This document shows positions 52,660 to 64,000 of a DNA stretch of 64,000 nt, in pieces (within the stretch, counting starts at the first letter, position 1; each line of letters opens with the position of its first letter). The notes beneath the pieces were generated by a model. The model made no database searches and had not been told where the DNA came from. It saw only the letters and a program-made list of their open reading frames with translations. Made by a program: the position numbers and the translations under genes. Origin of the DNA: Zhengitettix transpicula (lineage: Eukaryota > Arthropoda > Insecta > Orthoptera > Tetrigidae); assembly GCA_037074705.1 (NCBI GenBank), contig CM073593.1:63405501-63469500 (forward strand), given 5' to 3'.

Positions 52660-53017
52660 TAACGTATTCTAATAATTTAAAGTTATTTAATACTGAATTT
52701 TAGATGTATCTAACAAGAATGAAATTCCACATACAAGGAGTATATAAGTAAATGGCCCCCGAATTATAATTCTATTATTTTATTCTAATATTTATATTAA
52801 GTATAGCCATATGTAGAACGATATTGGTATTATAAAAATTGAAAACAAGCCCTTTTTGATTCCATAAGATTTTAAAATACAATAGAAAAACAAAAGATGA
52901 TCATAAAATTAGTTAATTTCTAATAAAGTTATATTCTTGTTTATTCTTTAAAAATAATACATGTGAAACCTGCAGTTAAAATTTGAAAAACAAGCAGGAA
53001 ACTTAAGTAATCGCTCA

Positions 53018-53473
53018 GTCCGTTTCCTATGTTTTTAAAGGGAAGTTTCCTGTTACTCTAAAAGCATCCGAAACCCTTCGATCAGTTTTGAAAGCTGTAA
53101 GTTCCAGGATCGCAAACATTGAATATACGGTAACAGTAGTTTGTAATTCATATTGGAATAGTCGGCCAGCTGCCTCCCAAACTTCTCGAGGAATGGAGAA
53201 GGGAATTCTGCATCCCCACAGCAAACTCCTCTCCCACAATCGGAAGGGCGCGGGACAAGTACCCAATGCCCGACCTACCTGATGCAGGTTTTCTAGAGTT
53301 TGTCCTACATCATTTCTAGGCGAATGCCGGGTAGTATCCTAAAAATACTGCCCGGGGTCGTTGTTAACCCTTGGCTACCTTCTCCTTTCGCAAACCACCA
53401 TTCAAATCCCTTCCTATGGTATCAAATGGAACTAGCCACCTTGGGGATTCCCTCGTGTAGCTTCTCACTTTCA
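53018..53473 (+). repeat. Rep-1 copy 18 (old), preceded by a Rep-1 3'-end scrap
   Basis: The first 43 bp (TTTCCTATG...TTTTTAAAGGGAAG...CTGTTACTCTAAAAG) are a shrunken Rep-1 3' end. A diverged copy then runs from about 53061 to TCGTGTAGCTTCTCACTTTC. It is among the most diverged copies and its ORF is broken. Confidence 0.85.
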
Positions 53474-53654
53474 AAAACAAACAAAAAATTTGAGTTATTT
53501 ATTACTATTAGTGATTTGATACTCTTACGTAACTGGAATTATTTGAATTCTATAAGTAATTTGCTTCTCATTTCTTAAATAAAATCGTTTAATATTAATT
53601 TCGTATGATAAAGAAAACATAATAAGAAAGTTAGCCGGCCAATTAAGTCAAAAA

Positions 53655-53783
53655 GAGTATATAATTACCACACAACGTTTCTTGTCAACTGACATGTTCA
53701 GTTGTGTTTTTCTAGGATCTTCTTAGCACCTGACCAAAGATACAAGGATCTCAGAAACGTTGAGTGGTATTTATATTACCCTT
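53655..53783 (+). repeat. Hammerhead-like motif, site 4: two motifs in inverted orientation
   Basis: Left arm TATAATTACCACACAACGTTTC and right arm GAAACGTTGAGTGGTATTTATA are near-complementary, so the segment is an inverted repeat of about 129 bp. The right arm also has CCTGACCA about 20 nt before GAAAC, as in the other sites. Confidence 0.55.
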
Positions 53784-55022
53784 TTTGTCTGAATTGCGTA
53801 TCTTTCTTATTCATTATTTTCAATCAGACCTAAATTTTCATAAAAACATAAATACTATTCAATTTCTATTTTGAGCGATTTCTCGGCTGTATTGAAGAAA
53901 TGTGAATTTATTAAAATGTTCTAACACTGTTGTGACAACTCGCATTTTTTTTAAAACACTCTCGTAATAAAGTATTTAATATTAAATTAAGACCTATCTA
54001 CATTATTTAAATTTACAGTATGTTCTTCACGTATTCTGTGTTTGTTAAGTAACGACATTTAAAAAATGTTACAATTATACAACAGATAATAGAGCAGTTG
54101 GAAGGAAAAGGCGATAAAAGTCTACGAAGCTTCCGAATTTCAGTTCCTTGTAACTCGTTCAGAAACTCCTCTTAAACTCTACTTGAACATGATAACTTAA
54201 ACGAGCGCTTTCCTCTTATGAGTTCAAGAATTGCTGCTTTTGTCCTCGTCTCTGCACAGCAAAGCCTTTGTCTGTGATGTAAAAGTATAAAAACAGCTTG
54301 TCACTCGAGCTAGTGAATTGAACAAGAACTTAGGAGAACAAGAAAAGAACAGCAGGAGTCGCAATGGCCCTTATATGTCACAACAGGAAATAGAAGCGAC
54401 GACGCTTCTTACGCTTTTGATTTCCGTTAAGCTTGACAGAATTTTGTATGAAAAAATAATATTACGTGTTTAGGAATTCTATGATAAAATCTTGCTTTCC
54501 CTATTATATTTTGTAGTGAAACTTAAGTTAATTTATCAATTCTCCCCTTATATTGTTTTTACGAAGACGGTGATATTCGGACTTTTAATTTTTCAATTTT
54601 TATTTGAGTAATTTTAAATAATTCAGCTCCTTCTCGAGTCTGTCATATATAATCTGAAAAGTGCCTGCAAAGTATCTAATAAATTTTCAATCTTTATTCT
54701 TCCTTTAGTTTCGCACTTAAGAATTATTTCCCGTTTTCTTATTAGGTATTTCTCCACCATAATTCTACGTATTTTAGCTCAACTGAAATCCTGTTCTGAG
54801 TTCACTACTTATAATTGTAATTGTATTTCCAGAATGTTTTCAGTAAATACCATTGCCATTTAAGTTCCTCAAAGCCTGCGTTTCAAAGTGACTTTCCTAA
54901 TCTACTCGTCATGTCCGCACGACGTGTCGACTGGTCTGCCTTCTGTCAGCCACAGACGCACAGAACTCAAATACAAGTTAAATTTTAATATTGAAAATAT
55001 TTTTGTAAAAATCCGAAGAATA

Positions 55023-55050
55023 ACACACACACACACATATATATATATAT
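55023..55050. repeat. (CA)n(TA)n microsatellite
   Basis: About seven CA units followed by about seven TA units. Confidence 0.95.
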
Positions 55051-58000
55051 TCCGCTTTATTATAATTTTTTTTGGTAGGCAGAACGTATTACTGACCAAA
55101 TACAATAATTTGTATCCAATAATAAATTAACATAATAATTATATCCCTAGATGAAGAAATTAAAATTTTCTAAAAGAAACCTGCAATTACTATTTTAATT
55201 CATAATATTTTAATAGTTTCGCTTATCATATATTTTGTTAATTACTTTAAATGTACAATAATTATTTAGTGGTAGGGCCTACTAGATTATATTGTCATTT
55301 TCCTTCAGTAGAAAACCTATTTTTTTATCATTTATATTACCAATTTCCCCGTGAAAAAAAAACATAAAAATATATAACACTCTTTCATACATATTCTAAA
55401 AATATTTAATCATCATACCAATTTACTTTCACAATTTTAAAGAAAACCATGTACAGCTCATACTGTATACATTTTGTCAAGCCATTAAAGTTTCATACCA
55501 CTGACACAGTTAACATCTAACTACACGATTAACCACCTCAACTTATGCTTACATGTTATTATTACTTAAAGACAATTCACATCCACAATTACTACATACT
55601 ATTTTATTAAAATTTACTAAAAAAAGCTTATTTATTGTTTTCAATCATTTTATTTTTTCTTCTATAAACATTATAACTTTAATCACTTCCTCTTTTTTAT
55701 TACATTTTTAACCTTATTTTTACTAATATCACATGTCACTAATTTTAATTCATAATAATTCATAATTAAATTATAATTTATATTTAAATAAATTTACTAT
55801 TTTCCTCGTTATTCTAAATTAATATTATATTAAATCATAATTAATAATACTTTAATAAAAATACCCATGTTTCCTGCATAAGGTTTCTTGTTTAGCAACT
55901 CTTCAATATTTTCCTATATATACAATTTTTCCTGTAACTTTCTTTACTCCTAGACTTTTCTATTTTATAATCTCTCCAATTACACTTCAGGCCTTTCCTT
56001 TTCATATTCTCTGAGACCGGAGTGTTTTTTTTCGAATATTCTTTTACACTACATCTACGATAACAAATGTTACTTACCATGTTCATCCCAGTCATACCTG
56101 TATATAGTTTTTACAAAAATCATTTCATTTTATTTCATAAACACAATACATCATTTTAATTTTATCCTACATACTGTGAAAACAGTTTTTTATTTTATTC
56201 TTAGGCCTCAAACCTATCTTTTCATCCCAGAACCAGTTATATTCCAAAAGTTTCTTATTTTTTTCAAATAAACCTCTGACATATGTAATACGTCGCACAT
56301 TTTGTTTTCCTATTTCTCCCTACATCTCATCTAGATTTTTTTTATCTAAAATGTTTCCCGCTGATTAAAGAGAACAATCTTTAGAAAAAAAAAAGTTGAT
56401 AGAAAGACTGAAAAATAATCTACATTTTGATTTTGATTGCTAGCTGTCTGTGTGTAGTAAAGTAAGCCTGATAAATATTCATTGACGGTTATAGAATGTC
56501 CCGGCGTTCAATTACTGACTGGATTAGCACATCAATGTTGTTACCTATCAGCAGATAATTTTCACCGGGTTTGGTAACGTGATGTCAGATATTTGTAATA
56601 TTTTTTTTAATAAAAATTGTTCATACTTTAATTTTGTTATTTATTGGCTGATAAATAATGTTTAAAAATAATTTTTTTTAATATATCAGTGAAATAAATA
56701 ACTATTGAGTCATATATTTTGTGCCCTATGTTTAAGGGTATGACTTTCATTTATTATTACAATGGCGTTGTTTCCCGATATTTTTGTTTCGATTTAGTAG
56801 TTATTACGAACCGAGAGCTTTGAAAATAGCGCTCTTTAATCACGAATTTATAAATCAAATTTTTAATAATCTGAAATAATCGACCGCATACTTCATGAAT
56901 TAGTGACCTGAATATTTCTGATCAAACAAAAAGCGTTGGTAGGTTATTGACGGTTTACTAATTTTTACTTAGAGACTCACAAGTATTTATTTACGTTACT
57001 TCGAATATACTAGTATTTATTATGCGTGTCTTTAAAATAAGAACAATAAAGGCAAATGAATATTCGCATGAGGAAACTGAGCGAAAAGTTCATTACTAAT
57101 TAGACACTCTGTAATTGCGTGGGCTTTTTTTTCACAGCTCATAATAGTCATATAAAATCCACATGAAAAGGTTTATGACAGGTTTCATACAGGAAAATGG
57201 CTCAAATCACTGACGGGAAGTGTAATTATAGATGAACATTATTAATATAATACTGTATTTAATTTTCAACACGCGTTCCATCATTTTTTATTTCACATTG
57301 GGTTGATCAGTAATTATAGACTTTGCTTTTCTTCCAAGTATTTCGAATCAGTGTATAAATTGTATTAGAAACAAGTTATTCAAGCTTTGACAACGATCAC
57401 GTCAAACGTGACACATACTTATTGCTTTTGGGTATTTACTGCGATTCCAAACTTTTAACCACTTTCACGTTACTGCGTCCTACGACGCTTCAAGAAACTC
57501 TAGAAAAATCAATCTAGAAACACAAAACTCTTTGGCATTCGTCTGATGGGGTTTTCGCGAACTAAATAGATTTGTATACATTCACGCACCAAACGTCGTC
57601 ACGTTGGATTAGTAATTTCAAATTTCATTGCTTACACGTTTTATTTCAATAAATGAAATACAATGTTTTACATTCAAAATTACAGGAAGATAAATATAAA
57701 ATTCAATAATTTATTTTCAAAAATCTACAGCATTTATATGTATTACATACATGCACTCATACATATATGTACGTGCGTTTGAAAATGTATACCTCTTAAT
57801 TTTAGATTTAATATACCATTCTTTAATTATATTTTGACACCCTGTTTCTTGTTGTTCCTTACAGTAATGGATTAAGTAAATATTTCGCTTGGAATTATTT
57901 GTTTTCGCATTAATATTAACGTAACGTATCAAAATGAGTCTCAAAATTCCATTCCATGTTTTCTCTTACCAATATGATATATCGTCTATTAATTATAAGT

Positions 58001-58189
58001 TGTACCCATTAGACTTATCTGTGACCTTTTCAAAGCCTTTGATTGTGTTCTTCATTGTATTCTACTGGTGAAATAAAAGTATTTTAGATTTATTGAAACT
58101 TTTAATTACTGGTTCAACTCATTAATTTATCAACAGAAACAAAGAGAGACACTAAAGGTTGCATATTCCGGTAGAAAATTTAATTCTGA

Positions 58190-58853
58190 AATTTAATTCT
58201 CTATTCTGGGCTCATTGCAGTTTCTGACATTAATGACTTATTAAAAAATATGACTTCCTTTTCTGAAGTATTTCTGTTTGCTGACGACACGAGAATTTTA
58301 ATAAATGATGAATACGAGTTAATAATATGGTCAATAAAGTAGTTAATGGTGCATTCAATCATCTGCTGTACTGATTTTCAGCTAATCAATTAAGTGTAAA
58401 AAAACACATTTAATTTCAAACAAAGATATGTGGCACCTAACTCTACAGAAATTGTATCTCAAAATGATAAAATTTTCGTAATAGTTCAAAACTCTTTGGA
58501 TTATCTGTTGATAGTAATTGCAATTGGAAAATTCACATTAATAAATTTGCAATAAAATTAAACTCAGACACATTATTTCAGAATAATGTCAAAATGCAGT
58601 GATCTGAACATCAAAGAGTTAGTTGGCTTTTCACAGTCATTCGTTATTGTCTTGTGAAATAATTTTATGGATAATTTTTCATGGAAGAACAAAATCTTTA
58701 CTCTTCCGCAAAGGATGGTCAATTTTCTTCAAGTAGGGGTCCATTATAAGGGTATTACTATATTTAACAATATTACACTCAACATTAAACAACTGAAGGA
58801 TAACAAAATAAAATTAAAAAGAGTTTTTGCTTATCCACTCCTTCTATTAAATT
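58190..58853 (+). pseudogene. Non-LTR retrotransposon reverse transcriptase fragment, multiply broken
   Basis: Pieces of an RT appear in shifting + strand frames. SILGSL...INDLL is the palm-leading motif. FLFADDT (near 58270-58290) carries the catalytic A/F-x-D-D pair. LFGLSVDSNCNWKIHINK is the conserved FLG-x-x-D-x-x-L-x-W-x-x-HI block, and SKCSDLNIKELVGFS corresponds to the thumb. The ORF at 58667-58855 (NFSWKNKIFTLPQRMV...) is the following W-x-x-x-x-x-FxLQKR region. Stops and frameshifts occur every 50-100 bp. It is jockey-like by motif spacing, with low certainty on clade. It lies about 300 bp before the cadherin exon, in the same orientation. Confidence 0.85.
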
Positions 58854-59147
58854 AATGAACTAACAGAATTAGTTTAAAATTAACATATAACCAATTCAAA
58901 ATAAAAATTTCGTGTGTATTTATAATTATACGATACTATTGTAATTATGTAAATTTATGACTCATTTAACATTCTTGAAGCCTAGCTTATCTTACATATA
59001 AGGAATGTGATGTTACACTTTACTAATATATCAATATATTGATAATGGCATATGTCATAATAATGTTGTACATTTTTAAACGTTTTATAGCGATACTTAA
59101 TATACCAGGAAAATCAACTTTATTATTTATACGTTATACTTTCGCAG
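58854..59147. other. Intron end before the second cadherin exon
   Basis: AT-rich; ends in TATACTTTCGCAG, a weak pyrimidine tract. Nothing else seen. Confidence 0.7.
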
Positions 59148-59312
59148 TTTGAGCTGGTTGTGTCTGCCAAGGACAGAGAACAAGAAGCCCAAGCTATGGT
59201 GACTGTGAAGGTGTTGGACGTGAACGACAACCCTCCGGTGTTTGAGAGACCCACGTACCGGACCCAGATAATGGAGGAAGACGACAGGAACCTACCCAAG
59301 CGTATCCTTCAG
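59148..59312 (+). CDS. CadN: Cadherin repeat end, calcium linker and start of next repeat (neural cadherin-like), internal exon
   Basis: Internal exon of 165 bp and 55 codons, phase 0 at both ends. The acceptor is TTTCGCAG|TTT and the donor CAG|GTAATT. It continues the exon at 19374-19489 without a break. FELVVSAKD closes the repeat with the A-x-D calcium motif. The linker DVNDNPPVF (59217-59243) is the canonical D-x-N-D-N-x-P-x-F. FERPTYRTQI...EEDDRNLPKRILQ then starts the next repeat, including its conserved Glu. From memory, this last segment closely resembles Drosophila N-cadherin, which guides axons and organises synaptic layers by homophilic adhesion. The next exon, expected to start with V-x-A-x-D-x-D, is not found before the window ends. 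No stop, start, transmembrane segment or cytoplasmic tail is present. The cadherin call is near certain; the CadN call is likely but unsearched. Confidence 0.9.
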
Positions 59313-59497
59313 GTAATTACTTTGTAGAAATGTGTGCTCTATTTATTCAGTCCACAAATTAATACACGTATTGGAAATTTTTCTGGACGAGCGGAATTAA
59401 CGAACGTAATTAATATCATTTAATTTTAAATTATGTTCGTTTTGAGTTTTAAAAATATACGTCTTAAATAAGTTCCTTTAATTTCTATAATTACTGT

Positions 59498-59870
59498 ATT
59501 TTTTTAGAGTTACATAAAGGCAATCCACGTAGTTGCAACTCCCCTTTAATAACATAGGAAGGAATAACATAGGAGAGATACAGAAGGGTAGAGGAAGGTA
59601 GCCAAGGGTTAATTAGGGTCATCCTGGATTTTCTATGGGGACGCAACCTTTCTTTCTCCGTGACTCGACCCGTTTAGGAGGCAGCTGGCCGACTGTTCCA
59701 ATTGGAAAAGTTAATAAATCTTAACGTATATCCAAGTCCTGCGACCACGGAACAAACACCTCTCACAACAGGCCGAGCTGCCTCGGCTTGTGGGAACCTT
59801 AGATCAAAAACAGAGACTGAAGAATGCATTACCCAAAGGTAGCCCTCTCCGTCTGTCCAGAGAGGTTCAC
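59498..59870 (-). repeat. Rep-1 copy 19 with internal deletion
   Basis: TTTTTTTAGAGTTACATAAAGG, then the usual 3' region. A jump near GGGTCATCC removes the middle, including the ORF, and the 5' side resumes at TATGGGGACGCAACC. It extends to ACCCAAAGGTAGCCCTCTCCG. It starts only 186 bp after the cadherin exon. Confidence 0.88.
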
Positions 59871-59885
59871 CTTAATTACTGAATT

Positions 59886-59912
59886 TTTTTTATAGTAACG
59901 GGCTACATGAGG
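59886..59912 (-). repeat. Rep-1 3'-end scrap
   Basis: TTTTTTATAGTAACGGGCTACATGAGGG without the rest of the element, directly after copy 19. Confidence 0.75.
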
Positions 59913-60850
59913 GAAATTTATACTTATTTCTTCACTTAAGGGAATCAAGTAGCTTACCTGCAACGAGATATTTATTTAATGTTGTCATTTGGTTTTCCAG
60001 TTTACTGAATTTTCATGAAATGGAATCCGTATGTCTGCCTGGCGGAATTGTTCAAACAATATTAATAGCCTGGCGTGACTGGACTCTCTTTGGCCGGAGT
60101 CTGACGGAGGCAAATTTAATTAGCACTGGTGCACTGGGAGCTAGCTATCTGTGATATGCAAACGAAGTGACCGCCTTAACATGCGTGCCGGGGTTGGAGA
60201 AGGGGAAGCTGATATCCATGGCACAAAGAGGTGGTCATTCCTGTGTCAGTGACATTCTTAAACTGGGCACAAAGGCCCGCTCAGTGTTGGCAAGCGTAAG
60301 CCTTTCTCCCCTCTCTATCGTTCATCTAAGGCTCCTTTCATCTAGACCTCCTACAACAATGCGTTGGACATTTGCCAAGAAGGGTTGTGATTTCACAGCC
60401 ATTTCTTCATTTCCGTAGCAAACTGTCAGCTAAACAGCAGGCTGACCTCGTAATTAGAGTGCTTTCTGCCATTTCCCAAATATTGCTCTGATTATATGAT
60501 GCAGTCTCGGCTTAAAAAATAAGATTATTTCCGCCATGGGCATCAAAACTGATTTTTAAAATACAATATCCTGAAAACGTTAATGTTTTGACATTCCCTT
60601 ACGTTGTTATTATTATGAGGCGGAAAATAACTTCATCATTATAAAAAAATATGGTCACGTGTCTACTGGTTTCTGTTCTTTTAATATGCGTATACGTGTT
60701 ACACAATTTTTTGGCTTCCTTATGCAACATTCGCCTCATTCTGTTGATTTAATGATCTCTTGTGTCTTCTGGATCACCTAGATTATAATTTCATTTCGAA
60801 CACCTCAAGGTTTAGGTGCATGAATAAATTATTAAAGTAATTATATATTT

Positions 60851-61020
60851 TCGTCTCGTTTGAAAATTAATAATGAGAATAATAACCAAATACAGAAAAA
60901 AGAAGCGATGATATAAATACCACACAACTTTTCTGGAAACCTAGTTCCGTTCTTCAGGTGTTAAAAAAAACTAAAAATCCCAAGAGCCTAATGCGACAAA
61001 ACTGTCGTCAAAACTCAAAA
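60851..61020 (-). repeat. Direct repeat copy A with hammerhead-like motif (site 5)
   Basis: Pairs with 61408-61590. Contains (on the - strand) CCTGAAGA, 16 nt, then CAGAAAAGTTGTGTGGTATTTATAT. The arrangement resembles two parts of one diverged element. Confidence 0.75.
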
Positions 61021-61407
61021 GCCAAATAAAACAAGTTTTTTAGCTACGGAATAAATGTGTCTTCAATTTCTAAATTTTAAGTGCATAACTGTAAAAATTT
61101 AATTCTGTTTATTGAATTTGGATGAAAGTTTCGAGTTAAAGAAACAAATACTGTTAAACTAATTATTTAAATTCTGTTAATGAAATGGCAAAACGTCACT
61201 TTTTTTTCAATTAAGTAAAAAAAACTCTCACTGGATCCCCGCAATAACTGATTTTTTCGAATGTTTCAACCGAGTTTTAAAACTGGAATAAATATTAAAA
61301 CCGAAATTGAGCAAAATATAATATAGAAAAGACGTAATGTATACGTTAAAAACGAAATATCAGTCGCTAAATATACGACTAGGCGTAAAATATTAAAATG
61401 AAAAATA

Positions 61408-61590
61408 TCGTCTCTTTTGAAAATTAATAATGAGGAAAATAGACAAATACAGTTAAAAAAGTGATCATATAAACACCACGTGACGTTTCTGGAAACCTTG
61501 TTTCTTTATTCAGCTGATAAGAAAACTAAAAAAACGCAATAAAAGCCTAGAGAGATACAACTGCATAATTCAATTGACAAAACTCCAAAG
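61408..61590 (-). repeat. Direct repeat copy B with hammerhead-like motif (site 6)
   Basis: Shares TCGTCTC(G/T)TTTGAAAATTAATAATGAG and the following about 150 bp with copy A. On the - strand: CAGCTGAATA..., CCAGAAACGTCACGTGGTG. Spacing between the copies is about 390 bp. Confidence 0.75.
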
Positions 61591-64000
61591 TTATTCTTCA
61601 TTAAAACTGTAGATTAAACATTAATGTACCTATTTAAAATTTCTTCAAATGCTTATATTCTATTATATAGTACAAACAGCACTACTATATAAAAAGTTTT
61701 ATTGCGTCATTTATAGATTTGAAAATAAAATATAACACTGCAACGAAATTTAAATGTTTCAAAAGATACTCTATGACTCTATTCTTTGAATTTTGAGGCT
61801 TCGTCATACATCTAAATGAATTTGAATTTGTTCAGCTTAATTTTTTTTTATTTCAGCGAGACTTTAAAATTCATTGCATAGGCGCACAAGCATAACTACG
61901 AGTGTTGAGTCATTGTTGTAAAGATAAATGCTTATGAAGTTTCGCTTTGATGCTCAAAACTTGACCCATAATGCATTTAAAATTTAATTTCCTGTGGCAC
62001 ATTGACCAGATACAATCTCTCTAATATATCCTACACAAATTGTTTGAAAGTAGTAAGTAGTAAGAAAACTAACCCCATATTTTGTTCAGTAATTAAAATA
62101 AATGAACATAAAAAATGGCCTATTTGTCAGAAATTATGTGTATTAAACAACCAAAAAGTCACAATACTACGCTTGGTCTTAGTGGCGTCTTTACCTGACA
62201 ACATACCCAAATAACCAAAATTTATACCACAAATTAGAAACGCAAAATTGTCGAACACATCATTCAAATTTACAGACTTGAATTAATTTATACATATTTA
62301 TAGCTCTGAATTCATGCACACACATTTGTTACAATTATTATAACAGCAAACAAAAATTTAGTGTAATGGACTGTGTCCTATGGCGGGTGTAGCCGAAATG
62401 TTCTTTGACTGTATTGCCTCATGATGTCCAAAACTGGTGGACGAAATGAATTTTTGTTCTAATTTTTTCTAATAAATTGGTAGTTTTTATGTTTATACTG
62501 AAAATATTTACGTTGATTGAAAATTGCAAAATAGATCCATACATGCCAAGGTTTACCCATGATTTAATTTTTCGTCGTATCTTACTTTATAATTTAACAA
62601 CTAAACAATTGATATGCTTTCATTTCGACTCGTAGTAACGAAAGACTTATTAAAAGACTGATTATGGTTATCCATATTGCACACTGCTTTAAAGCTCATG
62701 AAACAAATTAAAGAAACACAATCGAGCCGGAACGGGATAGAGCACACTGGTTAATCTTACATTACCACTTAAATTTTGTATAAATGGAATATGATTGTGT
62801 ATATTCATTTTTGGTTCAATGCAGTCATTATAAAGAGCACAGTCCACAATTATTCCCTTTGTCTACATACGCGTGAACAAGGAGGACTAATTAACCCACT
62901 TGCAATTTGCCGGTCCCAGCTTTTCATTTGCATCAGCCGCTCCCAACTTTTCCTATAGAATTCATGAGAGCACTTTCATGCCGTTCTGAATTACTAAGGT
63001 ATCACGTCCGGACCCCAAATTCATTGCGACTGCTGTGAATTGGGAGTGTTTTATATTTTAGCACTAAATTGCTTGTGGCAAACTGATGCATAAAACATCA
63101 GAGCCCTTGGGCCTGTTTTGGGAGTTCTTTGCAGTAATATTTACGTTCCCCAGCTAAAAAGGGGGGCAGCGTAACGGAATGACGAGGGTGGAGAGAGATC
63201 TTCCTGGAACAGAGTCCGGAGAACTGTGGGATTACAACTGACAGCCTGCTTATCTCTGCCACTTGTCAACACGAAAACTCACTCTGTTGCTGGTGCGTTC
63301 GCCAGTTGCTGTGTTCAACATACACGCGTCTACTTCCCCGCAAAACAGAGAGAGAACGGCTCAAGATCAAATCAGTTATATTAATGGACAGATCAAATAA
63401 TTTACTGTGATAAATAGTTGAAACAATGTGAGTGTTTGGACGAAAGTCGAACAAAGCGTACTGAGAGATAACGTTAATGAACCACAAATACATATATATT
63501 CAATGCAACAGATGCCCCGAATATTATCCGGCATTACACTTGTCAAATATCTTAAAACAATAACAGCATTTTCAACGTTGATATTGTCAGCACAATTTGA
63601 TTTAACGTTTACACATCACCACTGACGCATCACCGACAGCATCGATCGGGTATCAGAAGGATGGTCTGTGTCCACATAAAATTAGAGTAAATGTAGTATC
63701 GTGACGCGTTGATAACCCACCGACTGAACGTATTCATGTTAAAAGCAATAATATTTGACAAAAATAATTTTTTGTACATATTCGTATGGGCTCGCCAATA
63801 ATGCATGCCACTACATTAATATTACAACTATCACACACGTGCACACACTATAATGTGTGGTTCATAAAAAGTATTATGAGGTTAGTCTCTCAGAGTTGCC
63901 TGTGAAATCTTATAGGAAAGTCTGAGGGCTACGTTCTTTTCTCTCAGCTTTTTAATTAAGGTAAAACTAGGAAAGTTTTTTTGAGCTGTATGTTTGCGAG

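Larger units (their letters stand above)
53474..58189. other. Intronic DNA with a strand-asymmetric block
   Basis: No gene recognised. The block 55360-56340 is almost devoid of G on the + strand. A (CA)n(TA)n microsatellite lies at 55023-55050. A hammerhead-like inverted pair lies at 53655-53783. ORFs at 54888-55130, 55892-56095 and 57717-57944 have no domain. Confidence 0.5.
19490..59147 (+). other. 39,658-bp intron of the cadherin gene, phase 0
   Basis: It is bounded by GTAAGT at 19490 and CAG at 59145-59147. The flanking codons join in phase 0, and the joined peptide is a continuous cadherin repeat, so no extra exon is needed between the two. Much of the recognisable content is transposon-derived. 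I saw no duplicate of either flanking exon, which matters because fly CadN has mutually exclusive exon pairs elsewhere in the gene. Confidence 0.8.
59313..64000 (+). other. Downstream intron (partial) of the cadherin gene
   Basis: It starts at the donor GTAATT. It holds a Rep-1 copy, a pair of about 175-bp direct repeats with hammerhead-like cores, and GC-richer single-copy DNA near 60.1-60.4 and 62.9-63.3 kb. No further cadherin-like exon is visible before the window ends. Confidence 0.65.
59913..64000. other. Intronic DNA with a pair of direct repeats and GC-richer blocks
   Basis: Blocks at 60060-60430 and 62870-63310 are GC-richer and single-copy here. The ORF at 60167-60418 (84 codons) has no motif. 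The - strand ORF at 63266-63493 is likewise unassigned. No cadherin motif found. Confidence 0.5.

Noticed and set aside
1..64000. CRISPR array, tRNA, rRNA, bacterial operon or viral genome
   Set aside because: No regularly spaced short repeats, no cloverleaf I could fold, and no bacterial gene spacing; the sequence is eukaryotic intron.

Overview
The window reads as nuclear DNA of a large-genome insect. It is AT-rich, almost all intron, and full of dispersed repeats. The only protein-coding sequence of a host gene that I can support is two exons on the + strand, 19374-19489 and 59148-59312. Both have consensus splice sites and compatible phases, and together they encode about 93 continuous residues of a classical cadherin extracellular repeat. 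The linker DVNDNPPVF and the following segment EEDDRNLPKRILQ look to me like arthropod neural cadherin (CadN), by recognition from memory rather than by search. The intron between them is about 39.7 kb. Sequence before the first exon and after the second is also intron, so the whole window lies inside one gene body. A hemimetabolous insect such as a cockroach or termite relative would fit, but that is only a guess.

Mobile DNA makes up most of the rest. (1) One repeat family, here called Rep-1, has at least 19 copies and a few scraps. Its sense strand begins with a palindrome made of CCTGCGAGAG and its complement, runs about 450-550 bp, and usually ends in a short poly(A). Clusters lie at 4.6-5.3, 21.0-22.6, 40.7-42.5, 43.9-44.4 and 45.9-46.7 kb, with copies arranged both head-to-tail and head-to-head. 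(2) There are two decayed non-LTR retrotransposons: an RNase H / CCHC-tail fragment on the - strand (15.79-16.93 kb) and a reverse-transcriptase fragment on the + strand (58.19-58.85 kb). (3) A putative 781-bp solo LTR (51840-52620, TG...CA) sits inside an (AT)n microsatellite. (4) Six short sites share a CTGANGA...GAAAC core resembling the hammerhead-ribozyme motifs known from Penelope-like elements. (5) A G-rich degenerate tandem repeat (49.76-50.69 kb) ends in CTAG|T like a Helitron. (6) A 289-bp fold-back lies at 10.06-10.35 kb, and a 2 x 140 bp tandem duplication at 37.4-37.7 kb.

I see no complete independent gene, tRNA, rRNA, CRISPR array or bacterial-type operon. The short ORFs scattered through the window look like chance ORFs or pieces of Rep-1. 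Several GC-richer single-copy blocks in the introns (near 7.1, 13.7-14.3, 26.7, 31.5, 36.9, 40.2, 60.2 and 63 kb) could be conserved regulatory DNA, but nothing in the sequence alone proves it. Regulation of the cadherin gene cannot be read here because its promoter is not in the window.
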